Below are positions 17,291 through 29,557 of a DNA stretch of 64,000 nt, piece by piece. Position 1 is the first letter of the stretch. Each line of letters opens with the position of its first letter. The notes under the pieces were generated by a model. The model searched no databases. It worked only from the letters and a program-made list of their open reading frames with translations, and was not told the DNA's origin. Where the stretch lies: contig CAKOLH010000001.1 of the NCBI GenBank assembly GCA_934096105.1, forward strand, positions 99,154-163,153. Reading direction: 5' to 3'. The position numbers and the translations under genes are program-made. Origin of the DNA: an uncultured Bacilli bacterium (GTDB lineage: Bacteria > Bacillota_I > Bacilli_A > RF39 > UBA660).

Positions 17291-18304
17291 ATGAATATGA
17301 AAAATAAAAGTTTAAAAAAGATATTAATTGTTATTTTATTGTTAGTGTTAGTTAGTTTAATATTATTATTTATAGATAAGAGTTCTTATAAAGATTATAC
17401 TAGAAGTTATTTTTATTTTGATACTTATATTAATGTCAAGGTAAATACTGTTAAGAATGAAAGAGAAATGAATGATATATTTAATGATATAGATTATTTA
17501 TATGATAGTTATCATAAACTTACTGATGCTTTTGATAGTTATGATGGTATAGTTAATGTTTATTATTTAAATAATAACCTTAATAATAATGAAAATATAG
17601 AAATAGATACTAGACTTGCTAATATTATTAAGACTGGTATAGATTTTTATGATACTACTGATGGATTATTTAATATAGCTGCGGGTAATCTAACAATAAG
17701 ATGGAAAGAGTTTATTGATTCTTGTGATAATCTTCCTAGTATGGAAGAACTTAATGTTAATACTAATATTAATGATATTAAGTTAGATGGTAATAATTAT
17801 AGTAAGAGTAATGATGTTAAATTAGATTTGGGTGGTATTGCTAAAGGATATGTTACTGAATTAGTAGGTAGATACTTAGAAGAAAATGATATTCATTCTT
17901 ATATTATTAATGCTGGTGGTAATGTTATGGTAGGTAAAGCCTACAATAAAGATACTTTTATAGTAGGTATTACTAGTCCTGATAATAAAGATGATATGTT
18001 TACTAAGGTTAAAGTTAATAATTTATCGGTAGTTACTTCAGGTAGTTATCAAAGATATTGTACTTTAGATGGTATTAATTATAATCATATTATTAATCCT
18101 ATAACTAAGTATCCTAGTAATTATATGAAGTCTGTTACAGTGGTTAGTAAGAGCTCAATAATGGCAGATATTTATAGTACTTATTTATTCTTACTTCCAG
18201 CAGAAGATGGTTTAAAGATAGTTAATAATACTCCTGATATAGAGGCTATATGGTATATAGATAAAGATAATATAGTTAGAAGTGATAATTTTAATTATGA
18301 ATAA
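17291..18304 (+). CDS. apbE: ApbE family FAD:protein FMN transferase
   Basis: The protein has about 337 residues with an N-terminal membrane anchor (residues 10-28), here without an obvious lipobox. ApbE motifs are visible: FDTYINVKV, YDTTDGLFNIAAG, DLGGIAKGYVTE and NAGGNVMVGK, and near the end HIINPITKYPS with the Mg-binding region. ApbE attaches FMN through a phosphodiester bond to a Thr in FMN-binding proteins outside the membrane. The FMN-binding lipoprotein at 19998 is the likely substrate. No ribosome site is seen, and the promoter ends ten bases before the ATG. The next gene overlaps by eight bases. Confidence 0.9.
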   Translation: MNMKNKSLKKILIVILLLVLVSLILLFIDKSSYKDYTRSYFYFDTYINVKVNTVKNEREMNDIFNDIDYLYDSYHKLTDAFDSYDGIVNVYYLNNNLNNNENIEIDTRLANIIKTGIDFYDTTDGLFNIAAGNLTIRWKEFIDSCDNLPSMEELNVNTNINDIKLDGNNYSKSNDVKLDLGGIAKGYVTELVGRYLEENDIHSYIINAGGNVMVGKAYNKDTFIVGITSPDNKDDMFTKVKVNNLSVVTSGSYQRYCTLDGINYNHIINPITKYPSNYMKSVTVVSKSSIMADIYSTYLFLLPAEDGLKIVNNTPDIEAIWYIDKDNIVRSDNFNYE

Positions 18305-18653
18305 AAATGATATCAAATTAATTATATTTATTCTTGTTATAGTAGGAATTCTTATACTTATTATTAAACTTAATAAAAAAGAAGGAGATACAGTAGAAGT
18401 ATATTATAAAGATGATTTAGTACTTAGTGCAGATCTTTCTATAGATAATACTTATACAGTAGAGGGACTTCTTGGTGATGTAGTTATTGAAGTAAAAGAT
18501 AAAAAGGTTAGAGTAGTAAAAGAAAACTCTCCGAAAAATATATGCAGCAAAGAAGGATATATTAATGATAGTACCAAACCTCTTATTTGCTTACCTAATA
18601 AAGTTGTTATTAAGATAGTACAAAGTAGTGATATGGATGGTGTTGTATACTAA
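18297..18653 (+). CDS. NusG domain II-containing membrane protein
   Basis: The protein has 118 residues with an N-terminal membrane helix (residues 5-23) and an extracytoplasmic beta-domain of the NusG-II type, with the typical GDTVEVYYKDDLV, GDVVIEVKDKKVRVV and CSKEGYINDSTKPLICLPNK features, including paired Cys. Such proteins are commonly encoded between ApbE and Gx-transporter genes in Firmicutes, exactly as here, and are thought to belong to flavin-based extracytoplasmic electron-transfer sets. The ATG at 18297 overlaps the end of apbE; the stop codon overlaps the start of the next gene by one base. Confidence 0.85.
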   Translation: MNKNDIKLIIFILVIVGILILIIKLNKKEGDTVEVYYKDDLVLSADLSIDNTYTVEGLLGDVVIEVKDKKVRVVKENSPKNICSKEGYINDSTKPLICLPNKVVIKIVQSSDMDGVVY

Positions 18654-19153
18654 TGAAAACAAGAGATATTACAGTAATAGGAATAATGACCGCAATAAGT
18701 GTAGTTATTTCTATTATAGAGAGTTATTTTACCTTTATTAGTGATTTTATACCAGGATTAAAACTTGGTTTATCTAATATCGTTATAATATATGTTTTAT
18801 ATAAATATGGTTTTAAGACTTCAATTATGGTATCACTTATTAGAGTATTAATTGTAGCCTTACTTAGAACAGGCTTTGGTATTAACTTTTTCTTTTCTTT
18901 ATCAGGAGCATTATTTAGTATAATAGCTATGGTACTAGTTAAGAAAACTAAATTATCTATAATTGGTGTATCAATAGTAGGTAGTATATTTCATAGTATA
19001 GGGCAAGTACTTGTAGGAATATTAGTACTTAATAATTATAATATTACCTATTATTTACCATATTTATTAATATTTTCTATTCCTACTGGTATAATCGTGG
19101 GAATAGTATCTAAAAAACTTATAGATAATACGAAGAATATAGGAAGGAATTAG
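18653..19153 (+). CDS. Gx transporter family / HepPPS component I-like membrane protein
   Basis: The 166-residue protein has about five membrane helices. Features fit the Gx transporter family (older name: heptaprenyl diphosphate synthase component I), with FTFISDFIPGLKLGLSNIVI near the N-terminus and LRTGFGINFFFSLSGALFS in the middle. The fold is like that of ECF-transporter S components. It accompanies NusG-II and ApbE genes in extracellular electron-transfer and RNF-like loci. Its start codon overlaps the stop of the NusG-II gene, so translation is coupled. Confidence 0.85.
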   Translation: MKTRDITVIGIMTAISVVISIIESYFTFISDFIPGLKLGLSNIVIIYVLYKYGFKTSIMVSLIRVLIVALLRTGFGINFFFSLSGALFSIIAMVLVKKTKLSIIGVSIVGSIFHSIGQVLVGILVLNNYNITYYLPYLLIFSIPTGIIVGIVSKKLIDNTKNIGRN

Positions 19154-19156
19154 AGT

Positions 19157-19621
19157 ATGAATGAAGTTATTAAATTATTAACTGAAAAGAATAAAACTAT
19201 TAGTACAATGGAATCTTGTACTGGTGGTGGTATAGCTAATGCTATTACTAATATCGAAGGATCTAGTGAAGTATTTAAGTTTGGAGCAGTTACTTATTCT
19301 AATGAATATAAAATTAAAATGGGAGTAAGTAGTAATATTATTGATAAATATACTGTCTATAGTACTGAGACTAGTAATGAAATGAGTAAAAATATTAGTA
19401 ATTATACTAATTCTAATTATGGTATTAGTGTTACCGGTAAATTAAATAGAGTAGATAAGTTTAATTTATATGGTGAAGATAATATTGTTTATATTAGTAT
19501 TTATGATAGAGATAATGATAAATATTATAATGAAGTAGTAAAGGCTATTTGTGATAATAGAGAAGATAATAAGAAATTAGTAATTGATATGGTTACTAAT
19601 ATGTTAAAAAAGGTAGTGTAG
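19157..19621 (+). CDS. CinA C-terminal-domain protein (NMN amidohydrolase-like)
   Basis: This 154-residue stand-alone CinA C-terminal domain carries the motif ESCTGGGIANAITN, then FGAVTYSNEYKIKMG, and the later GISVTGKL. PncC-type enzymes hydrolyse nicotinamide mononucleotide to nicotinic acid mononucleotide and ammonia in pyridine-nucleotide recycling. The family motif usually continues GP after SVTG; here it is GK, so activity should not be assumed. It is packed three bases downstream of the Gx transporter gene. Confidence 0.82.
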   Translation: MNEVIKLLTEKNKTISTMESCTGGGIANAITNIEGSSEVFKFGAVTYSNEYKIKMGVSSNIIDKYTVYSTETSNEMSKNISNYTNSNYGISVTGKLNRVDKFNLYGEDNIVYISIYDRDNDKYYNEVVKAICDNREDNKKLVIDMVTNMLKKVV

Positions 19622-19629
19622 GTGAAGTT

Positions 19630-19938
19630 ATGTTAGCTAATATTTTACTTGGAATAGCTACGATTAGTACATTCTTTTCTTATTTACCTCAGGCTATAAA
19701 AATACTTAGAAACAAAACTGCTAGTGATCTTAGTATTTCTTCATGGGTATTATGGGTAATAAGTAGTTTATCATACTTCTTATATGCTATTTTATGTAGT
19801 AATGAATTTATGCTTAAAGTAGTTACCACTACTGAATTTATCTTTTGCCTTTTGATACTAGTGTTAACTATTATATATAGAAAGTCTAGTGTTAGTAAGA
19901 GAATAAGAATATTTATTAGAAATAAATTTAACAAATAG
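19630..19938 (+). CDS. PQ-loop repeat / SemiSWEET-like membrane protein
   Basis: The 102-residue protein has three membrane helices, the SemiSWEET size. The PQ motif is in the first helix (FFSYLPQAIKILRNKTASDL), followed by SISSWVLWVISSLSYFLYA. SemiSWEETs are small sugar carriers that work as dimers; PQ-loop relatives can carry other substrates, so the substrate is open. It lies eight bases after the CinA-like gene. Confidence 0.83.
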   Translation: MLANILLGIATISTFFSYLPQAIKILRNKTASDLSISSWVLWVISSLSYFLYAILCSNEFMLKVVTTTEFIFCLLILVLTIIYRKSSVSKRIRIFIRNKFNK

Positions 19939-19997
19939 AGTAAAAAATACTAGTCAAAGTAATTAAAATGTTTTATAATTAGATAGTAGGAGGAAAT

Positions 19998-20444
19998 ATG
20001 AAAAAGAAGATAATTGTACTTAGTATGGTTAGTCTACTAGTACTAGGAGGCTGTGCAAAGGGATATAAAGAGGGTATATATACTGGTACTGCTACTGATA
20101 GTTATGGTGGACAAGATAATACTGCTACTGCTACTGTTACTGTTGATAGTAATGGTAAGATTACTAGTGTAGAACTTGATACTACTTATACTAAAGATGG
20201 TGTTAAGACTACTAAAAAAGCTTTAGGCAGTGAATATGGTATGTATAATAATCCTTATGGAAGTACTATTGGTGAATGGGATACTCAGGTTAAGGCTCTT
20301 GAGGATTATATTGTTAAAAACCAAGGAATTGATAGTCTAAAGTTAGATGAAGATGGTAAAACTGATGCAGTAAGTGGTTGTACTATTAAAATTGATGCTT
20401 TATATGAAGCTGCAAACAACGCTTTAAAACAAGCAAAGAAATAA
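19998..20444 (+). CDS. FMN-binding lipoprotein (flavinylation target)
   Basis: The 148-residue protein has a lipoprotein signal and lipobox LGGC (Cys19) and a single FMN-binding domain that starts at YKEGIYTGTATDSYGGQDN and ends with DAVSGCTIKIDALYEA. The Thr at 129 sits where ApbE attaches FMN (D-x-x-S-G-x-T). The rather PplA-like organisation and the presence of ApbE, NusG-II and Gx genes just upstream suggest an electron carrier at the outer face of the membrane. No NADH dehydrogenase or RNF subunit is visible in this window. Confidence 0.88.
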   Translation: MKKKIIVLSMVSLLVLGGCAKGYKEGIYTGTATDSYGGQDNTATATVTVDSNGKITSVELDTTYTKDGVKTTKKALGSEYGMYNNPYGSTIGEWDTQVKALEDYIVKNQGIDSLKLDEDGKTDAVSGCTIKIDALYEAANNALKQAKK

Positions 20445-20476
20445 AAGTGCTATTTTAAGTAGTACTTTTATTTTTT
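20441..20476 (+). terminator. Terminator after the FMN-binding lipoprotein
   Basis: AAAAGTGCTA pairs with TAGTACTTTT (one G-T pair), followed by ATTTTTT. Confidence 0.8.
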
Positions 20477-20504
20477 AATTCATATATATTATTAGGTGAT
20501 TATC

Positions 20505-21296
20505 TTGAAGAATATATTTAAAATGGTATCGTTATTAGTACTTGTACTATTTAGTTTTTTTTATACAGATAGAGTAATGAATTTTATTAATAAGAAAGAT
20601 CCACTTATGAATAAGATAGACTTATTAAAAGATAAATATGAAGTTCTTCCTGTTAATGCAGTACTTGATAGTAATACTATTATTCCTGGAGTTAAGGGAA
20701 AAAGTGTAGATCTTGATAAGAGCTATGAGAATATGAAAGTAAGTGGTATCTTTAGAGAGGATTATCTTGTATATAATGATATATTACCTAGTGAGATGTT
20801 ATCTAATAATATGGATAAATATATTATAGGAGGTAATACCTCTAGTAGTAGAGTGTCCTTACTTGTTATTACTAATTATGATAATATTGATAAAATTAAT
20901 AATAATAATATAACAATATTTTTAAATCATAAAGATGTATCTATAAATAATATTAAAAAGATTAATAAGAATAGTATTTATACTTATGGTAATAATGGTA
21001 TATATAGTGAAGAAATACTTGATAATGATAATACAATTATTAATAGAATTAGTAAGAATAAATCTATATATTGTTTAAGTATGGAGAAAAATAATGATAC
21101 TTTGAGTATTTGTAATAAGAAGAAGATGTATGTTGTAATACCTAGTATAGTTGGCGATTATTTGGATATTAAGAATAATTTAACTAATGGTAGTATAATA
21201 CTTCTTAATGATATGAATAATCTTGATATTATAGTTAAGTATATTAATAGTAAAGGATATATGATAGTACCTCTAGAAGAATTACTTACAGAATAG
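20505..21296 (+). CDS. Membrane-anchored, degenerate polysaccharide-deacetylase-like protein
   Basis: The protein has about 263 residues with one N-terminal membrane helix and an external domain. VLPVNAVLDSNTIIPGVKGK and the closing VKYINSKGYMIVPLEELL resemble Firmicutes polysaccharide-deacetylase (NodB-fold) proteins. The catalytic Asp-Asp and His-x-x-x-His motifs are not seen, so it is probably inactive or has another role. The TTG at 20505 is preferred because AGGTGA lies five bases upstream; an in-frame GTG at 20496 overlaps that ribosome site. Confidence 0.5.
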   Translation: MKNIFKMVSLLVLVLFSFFYTDRVMNFINKKDPLMNKIDLLKDKYEVLPVNAVLDSNTIIPGVKGKSVDLDKSYENMKVSGIFREDYLVYNDILPSEMLSNNMDKYIIGGNTSSSRVSLLVITNYDNIDKINNNNITIFLNHKDVSINNIKKINKNSIYTYGNNGIYSEEILDNDNTIINRISKNKSIYCLSMEKNNDTLSICNKKKMYVVIPSIVGDYLDIKNNLTNGSIILLNDMNNLDIIVKYINSKGYMIVPLEELLTE

Positions 21297-21309
21297 ATTA
21301 AAAATATGA

Positions 21310-21402
21310 ACTATTTCATAATAAATAGCATAATATATAGTGTCATGAGCATTAGCTTGTGTTTATATATATAGTAGCTTCCTTATAAAGGAGGCTATTT
21401 AT
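21310..21402 (+). other. Intergenic segment with hairpins upstream of topA
   Basis: A perfect hairpin TAGCTTCCTT / AAGGAGGCTA (one G-T pair, three-base loop) lies at 21375-21397. CTATTT / AAATAG occurs further upstream. It is followed by T-poor sequence rather than a clear U tract. Its role is not known. Confidence 0.35.
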
Positions 21403-21431
21403 GTTATATTGTGTGAAAATAAAAAAAGTAC

Positions 21432-21461
21432 TTGCAATTTACTAATAAAGTAGTATATAAT
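21432..21461 (+). promoter_or_regulatory. Promoter of topA
   Basis: TTGCAA (21432-21437), an 18-base spacer and TATAAT (21456-21461). Predicted transcription begins near 21468, upstream of the ribosome site for the ATG at 21484. Confidence 0.7.
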
Positions 21462-21483
21462 GTTACAGAAAGGAAAGGATTCT

Positions 21484-23526
21484 ATGGCAAAGAAATTAGT
21501 AATAGTGGAGTCCCCACATAAGAGTAAAACAATAGAAAAATATTTAGGAAGTGGATATAAAGTAGTATCTTCAGTAGGTCATATTAGAGATTTATCTACT
21601 TCTGGGAAGTTTGGTTTTGGTGTTGATATAGATAATAATTTTAAACCTGATTATCAAATTATAAAGGGTAAAAATAAAATAGTAAAAGAATTAAAGAAAG
21701 ATGTTAAAGATTCAGACTTTGTTTATTTAGCAACCGACCCCGATCGTGAAGGAGAGGCTATTAGCTGGCATTTATATGATACTTTAGGTCTTACGGATAA
21801 AGATTATGATCGTATAGTATTTAATGAAATAACTAAGAAAGCTGTTTTAGATTCTTTTGCTAAAGCTAGAAAAATAGATGATAACTTAGTTAAGTCACAG
21901 GAGACAAGAAGAATTCTAGATAGAATTATTGGTTTTAGACTTAGTAAACTTATGCAATCTAAGACTGGAGGAAAGTCTGCTGGTAGAGTTCAGTCAGTGG
22001 CTCTTAAGTTAATCGTAGATAGAGAAAGAGAAATTGAAGCTTTTATACCTGAAGAATATTTTGAGATAGATGCTTATTTTAATGACTTTAGCGCTAAGCT
22101 TGATACTTATAATCATAAAAAGATTGAAATTAAGAAAGAAGTAGAGGCTAAAGAAATATTAAGTAAGCTATCTAATGCTTTTAAGATAGAGAGTATTGAT
22201 AAAAAAGAAAAAGCTAAGAAGAGTAAGTTTCCTTTTACTACGAGTACACTACAGCAGGAAGCCTCTAATAAACTGGGATTTACTTCAAAAAAGACTATGA
22301 GTATTGCTCAAAAATTATATGAAGGTATTGATTTGGGTAGTGAAACTGTCGGTTTGATTTCTTATATGAGAACAGATTCGGTAAGACTTTCTGATGAATT
22401 TGTTAAAGAAACTTATGGTTATATTAAAGATAACTTTGGTAGTGAATATGTTGGTTATGTAAAGAAAAGTACTAAGACTGAGAATGTTCAAGATGCTCAT
22501 GAAGCTATTAGACCAACATCAATTAATAGACATCCTGATAAGATAAAAGAATATTTATCTAATGATGAATATAAGTTATATAAGATTATTTATTATAGGG
22601 CTTTAGCATCACTAATGAAAGACGCTAAGGTAGAGGCTACTACTGTTATACTTGATAATAATAATTATCAGTTTAAAACTACTGGTCAAGTACTTATTTT
22701 CAATGGATATTTAAAAGTATATAATATATATGAAGATAGTGAAGATACAGTACTTCCCGATTTTAGTACTTATAATAGTAATGTTATTGTATCTAATAAG
22801 ATAGAATACTCTTCACATACTACTAAACCTCCTGCTAGATATACAGAAAGTAAATTAATTAAAGAAATGGAAGAACTTGGTATTGGTAGACCTTCTACTT
22901 ATGCTAAAACCATTGATACTATTAAAGAAAGAAATTATGTTAAAGTAGAAGATAAGAAGTTTATTCCTACCGAAATTGGTATTGAAACTACTGATAAGTT
23001 ACAAGAATTCTTTAAAGATATTATTAATGTTGAATATACTAAAAATATGGAAGATGATCTTGATAAGATTGCTGAAGGTGATATGGAGTGGTATAAACTA
23101 CTTAAAATGTTTTATGATGACTTTGAACCTAAGGTAGAGGTTGCCTTCAAGGAGATGGAAAAGAAGGCTCCTGAAAAGACTGGAGAGATATGTCCTAACT
23201 GTGGTAGTGAATTAGTAGTAAAACAAAGTAGATATGGTAAGTTTACGGCCTGCTCGAACTATCCTACTTGTAAGTATATAAAAAATGATAAAGAAGAGAA
23301 AAAAGTAGTAGAAATAATGGACTGTCCTAAGTGTGATGGTAAAGTAGTTGAGAAGAAAACTAAAAGAGGTAAAATATTTTATGGCTGCTCGAACTATCCT
23401 AAATGTGACTTTGCTTCTTGGGATAAACCATTAGAAGAAAAATGTCCTAATTGTCATGGAACTTTAGTAGAAAAAAAAGATAAAATTAAATGTATGAACT
23501 GTGATTATGAAAAAGATATTGATTAA
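21484..23526 (+). CDS. topA: DNA topoisomerase I
   Basis: This type IA topoisomerase of 680 residues relaxes negative supercoils. It has an N-terminal TOPRIM domain (VIVESPHKSKTIEKYLG; ATDPDREGEAISWH), the catalytic Tyr in LISYMRTDSVRLS, and HEAIRPT and RPSTYAKTI in the core. Three C-terminal four-Cys zinc ribbons follow (from residue about 575: CPNCGSELV, CPKCDGKVV, CPNCHGTLV). The ATG at 21484 follows AAAGGAAAGG; an upstream in-frame ATG at 21460 lies inside the -10 region. The gene is monocistronic, with its own promoter and terminator. Confidence 0.97.
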   Translation: MAKKLVIVESPHKSKTIEKYLGSGYKVVSSVGHIRDLSTSGKFGFGVDIDNNFKPDYQIIKGKNKIVKELKKDVKDSDFVYLATDPDREGEAISWHLYDTLGLTDKDYDRIVFNEITKKAVLDSFAKARKIDDNLVKSQETRRILDRIIGFRLSKLMQSKTGGKSAGRVQSVALKLIVDREREIEAFIPEEYFEIDAYFNDFSAKLDTYNHKKIEIKKEVEAKEILSKLSNAFKIESIDKKEKAKKSKFPFTTSTLQQEASNKLGFTSKKTMSIAQKLYEGIDLGSETVGLISYMRTDSVRLSDEFVKETYGYIKDNFGSEYVGYVKKSTKTENVQDAHEAIRPTSINRHPDKIKEYLSNDEYKLYKIIYYRALASLMKDAKVEATTVILDNNNYQFKTTGQVLIFNGYLKVYNIYEDSEDTVLPDFSTYNSNVIVSNKIEYSSHTTKPPARYTESKLIKEMEELGIGRPSTYAKTIDTIKERNYVKVEDKKFIPTEIGIETTDKLQEFFKDIINVEYTKNMEDDLDKIAEGDMEWYKLLKMFYDDFEPKVEVAFKEMEKKAPEKTGEICPNCGSELVVKQSRYGKFTACSNYPTCKYIKNDKEEKKVVEIMDCPKCDGKVVEKKTKRGKIFYGCSNYPKCDFASWDKPLEEKCPNCHGTLVEKKDKIKCMNCDYEKDID

Positions 23527-23548
23527 TATAGTCAATATCTTTTTTCTA
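23511..23548 (+). terminator. Terminator after topA
   Basis: AAAAGATATTGA pairs with TCAATATCTTTT, followed by further T. The 5' arm includes the last topA codons. Confidence 0.85.
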
Positions 23549-23609
23549 CTCTTGCAAACTATTATTTATTATGATAAAATTATATTGAAACGTAGGTAGG
23601 TGTTATTTC

Positions 23610-24782
23610 ATGAATAAAAAGATTAAACTAATGATATTTAGTATTTTTTCTTTAGTAATATTGTTTATAGGAACAAATAATGTTTTGGCAGTAGATTGTG
23701 ATACTAAGACAGCAGAACAATTAGCAAAGATTATATATCATGAAGTTGGATCTGCTGAAGCTAAAAATGCTGATGATAACTTTTTTCAAAAAGTAACTAC
23801 TGCAAGTATAGTACTTAATAATGCTTATAATAAAAAAGGTAATACTACATATGAAAAGTTAATGAACTTGACTGATGGAAATTATCATGGATATAGTGAT
23901 TATAAAAACAATAGCTTTAGTAGTGAAGTTGATCAGAATAAGCAAAGTGAAATGCTTTATGTAGCAGAACTTGTTTTAACTGGTAAATATAATTTACCAG
24001 ATAATATGACATTACAAGCATCAAAGAGCATAGTTAACAGACTTGGAACAATATGGACTTATGTGGAAAATCCTAAACAAATTGATGTTTATTTTGGCTT
24101 TGAGGGAGAAACATTAAGTGATACTAATGTTTTTGGAAATAAAGTTTCTGACACATCAGTGGCTTATTATAAAAAATTAGCAAAATCTTATGAAAAATCT
24201 TCTTATACTACAACTTCTAGTACAGTATGTAGTGGAAATATTAAACCTTCACCAACACCTACTCCTAGTGATGGCAATAGTAGTAAAGGAAATACAACAA
24301 TAGTAGATGCTTGTACTAATCCAGATATACTTAGAGTTATATATTTCGGAAAATTAATTATTGATATAGTAAAAATTGTTGTTCCAATTGGACTAATAAT
24401 TTTAGGTATGGTTGATTTTTCAAAGTCAGTTACTACTAGTGATGAAGGAGCACAAAAAAAGAATATGAAACTATTAGGAAAAAGAATAGTTTTTGCGGTA
24501 CTTGTATTTGCAGTTCCTTGGATAGTAGAAACTCTTATGGTTAGCTTAGGTAATTTAACTGAAGGTGTTAATTTTACTGATTGTTTAGAAAATGCTACAG
24601 GTGATTGTATTGATCAATTGGAAAATGGTTATTCACGTTGCTATTCGAAAGATGAATACTCTTGTTATTATTGTCCATCATCAAATAAATATTTATGGAG
24701 ACCAGGCAGTCCAAGTGAACATTGTCCTGGTGGAATAGGTTGGAGTAAAAAAACAAATATAGAAGAAAAAAATTGTAAATAA
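23610..24782 (+). CDS. SleB-like cell wall hydrolase fused to a two-helix membrane module
   Basis: The protein has 390 residues. A signal peptide (residues 1-27) is followed by a cell-wall hydrolase domain of the SleB/Hydrolase_2 type (about 32-190; AEQLAKIIYHEVGSAEAKN, catalytic Glu in YHE, then ASIVLNN). A PTPTPS-type linker leads to a module with two membrane helices (about 230-330), and the end is Cys-rich. The membrane module NPDILRV to GVNFTDCL is nearly identical to the N-terminus of the SGNH hydrolase at 36748. SleB enzymes are spore-cortex lytic transglycosylases; given CotE and SigE, a sporulation or germination role is possible, but a vegetative role is equally open. Confidence 0.8.
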   Translation: MNKKIKLMIFSIFSLVILFIGTNNVLAVDCDTKTAEQLAKIIYHEVGSAEAKNADDNFFQKVTTASIVLNNAYNKKGNTTYEKLMNLTDGNYHGYSDYKNNSFSSEVDQNKQSEMLYVAELVLTGKYNLPDNMTLQASKSIVNRLGTIWTYVENPKQIDVYFGFEGETLSDTNVFGNKVSDTSVAYYKKLAKSYEKSSYTTTSSTVCSGNIKPSPTPTPSDGNSSKGNTTIVDACTNPDILRVIYFGKLIIDIVKIVVPIGLIILGMVDFSKSVTTSDEGAQKKNMKLLGKRIVFAVLVFAVPWIVETLMVSLGNLTEGVNFTDCLENATGDCIDQLENGYSRCYSKDEYSCYYCPSSNKYLWRPGSPSEHCPGGIGWSKKTNIEEKNCK

Positions 24783-24785
24783 TTA

Positions 24786-24816
24786 AAGTATAACTTAGTA
24801 TGGTTATACTTTTTTT
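24786..24816 (+). terminator. Terminator before the ATPase operon
   Basis: AGTATAAC pairs with GTTATACT, followed by seven T. It separates the hydrolase gene from the F1-like ATPase operon. Confidence 0.85.
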
Positions 24817-24836
24817 CTAAAAATAAGATTATGTAA

Positions 24837-24865
24837 TTGACTAAAAATCTTCTAAATGGTATACT
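24837..24865 (+). promoter_or_regulatory. Promoter of the F1-like ATPase operon
   Basis: TTGACT (24837-24842), a 17-base spacer and TATACT (24860-24865). It lies directly upstream of the first gene and after a strong terminator, so the nine genes form their own transcription unit. Confidence 0.75.
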
Positions 24866-24891
24866 TTATATAGTAGGAAAGTAGGAATCTT

Positions 24892-25882
<991 letters not shown>

Positions 25883-25883
25883 T

Positions 25884-26642
25884 ATGACTTTGTTTATTAT
25901 CTCTTTTGCTGTTATTATACTTCTTGTAGTATTAATGAGTTTAATACTTAAGAATGCTGTAAAAGAGGTAGACAAAAAATCTAAATCATACTTTGTAGAT
26001 AAACTACAAGAGTATGATTACCTAATAGATGAAAAAGAAAAGAAACTTTCTGAATTAGAAAGCGAATTAGAAAAAAGAAAGAATGGATTAAAAGATGGTA
26101 ATAGTGATATCAATAATCCTAACTATGATTTTGATAGTAGTATTATTGATATGCTTACTGAGACAAGTTATCTTGATAAGAATATATTTGAAATAAATAA
26201 AAAAATAGAAGAAAAATTTATAATTAATTATGAAGATTTACTTAAAGATTTTTTATCAAATATTAAAGATAATAATAGATATGATTTTACTCTTAAACTT
26301 AGAAATAAGTTTACACCTGATGAAATATATAAGATAGAAACTTTATTACCTGAAGAGAGAGATGAGTATTTAAAAAAATTATTAACTGATGAAGAATATA
26401 AAGTATATGAAATATTTGAAATAAGTAATAAGTTTAATATGGTAGATTTTATAGATTATTTAAATAGATTAATAGAACTTAATAATCCTACTGTTACTGT
26501 ACTTGTACCAAATAAAAATATTAATTATGATTATATTGATAGTAAAATTAAGACTAAAGTATCTGACAATATATATAGAGGAATTAAAATTATTTATAAG
26601 AATAAAGTATATGACTTTAGTTTAAATGAAGGGAATGTGTGA
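25884..26642 (+). CDS. b/delta-like stalk protein of the F1-like ATPase
   Basis: The 252-residue protein has one N-terminal membrane helix (residues 2-24), then a charged coiled coil (about 28-75) as in subunit b, then a globular part. The last 45 residues (TVTVLVPNKNINYDYIDSKI; YRGIKIIYKNKVYDFS) resemble the C-terminal domain of the delta/OSCP subunit. It therefore looks like a b-delta fusion, known from some actinobacterial ATPases, but the sequence is too divergent for certainty. It starts one base after the c-like gene and ends one base before the alpha ATG. A peripheral stalk is expected to hold the F1 head static. Confidence 0.65.
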   Translation: MTLFIISFAVIILLVVLMSLILKNAVKEVDKKSKSYFVDKLQEYDYLIDEKEKKLSELESELEKRKNGLKDGNSDINNPNYDFDSSIIDMLTETSYLDKNIFEINKKIEEKFIINYEDLLKDFLSNIKDNNRYDFTLKLRNKFTPDEIYKIETLLPEERDEYLKKLLTDEEYKVYEIFEISNKFNMVDFIDYLNRLIELNNPTVTVLVPNKNINYDYIDSKIKTKVSDNIYRGIKIIYKNKVYDFSLNEGNV

Positions 26643-26643
26643 T

Positions 26644-29556
<2,913 letters not shown>

Positions 29557-29557
29557 T

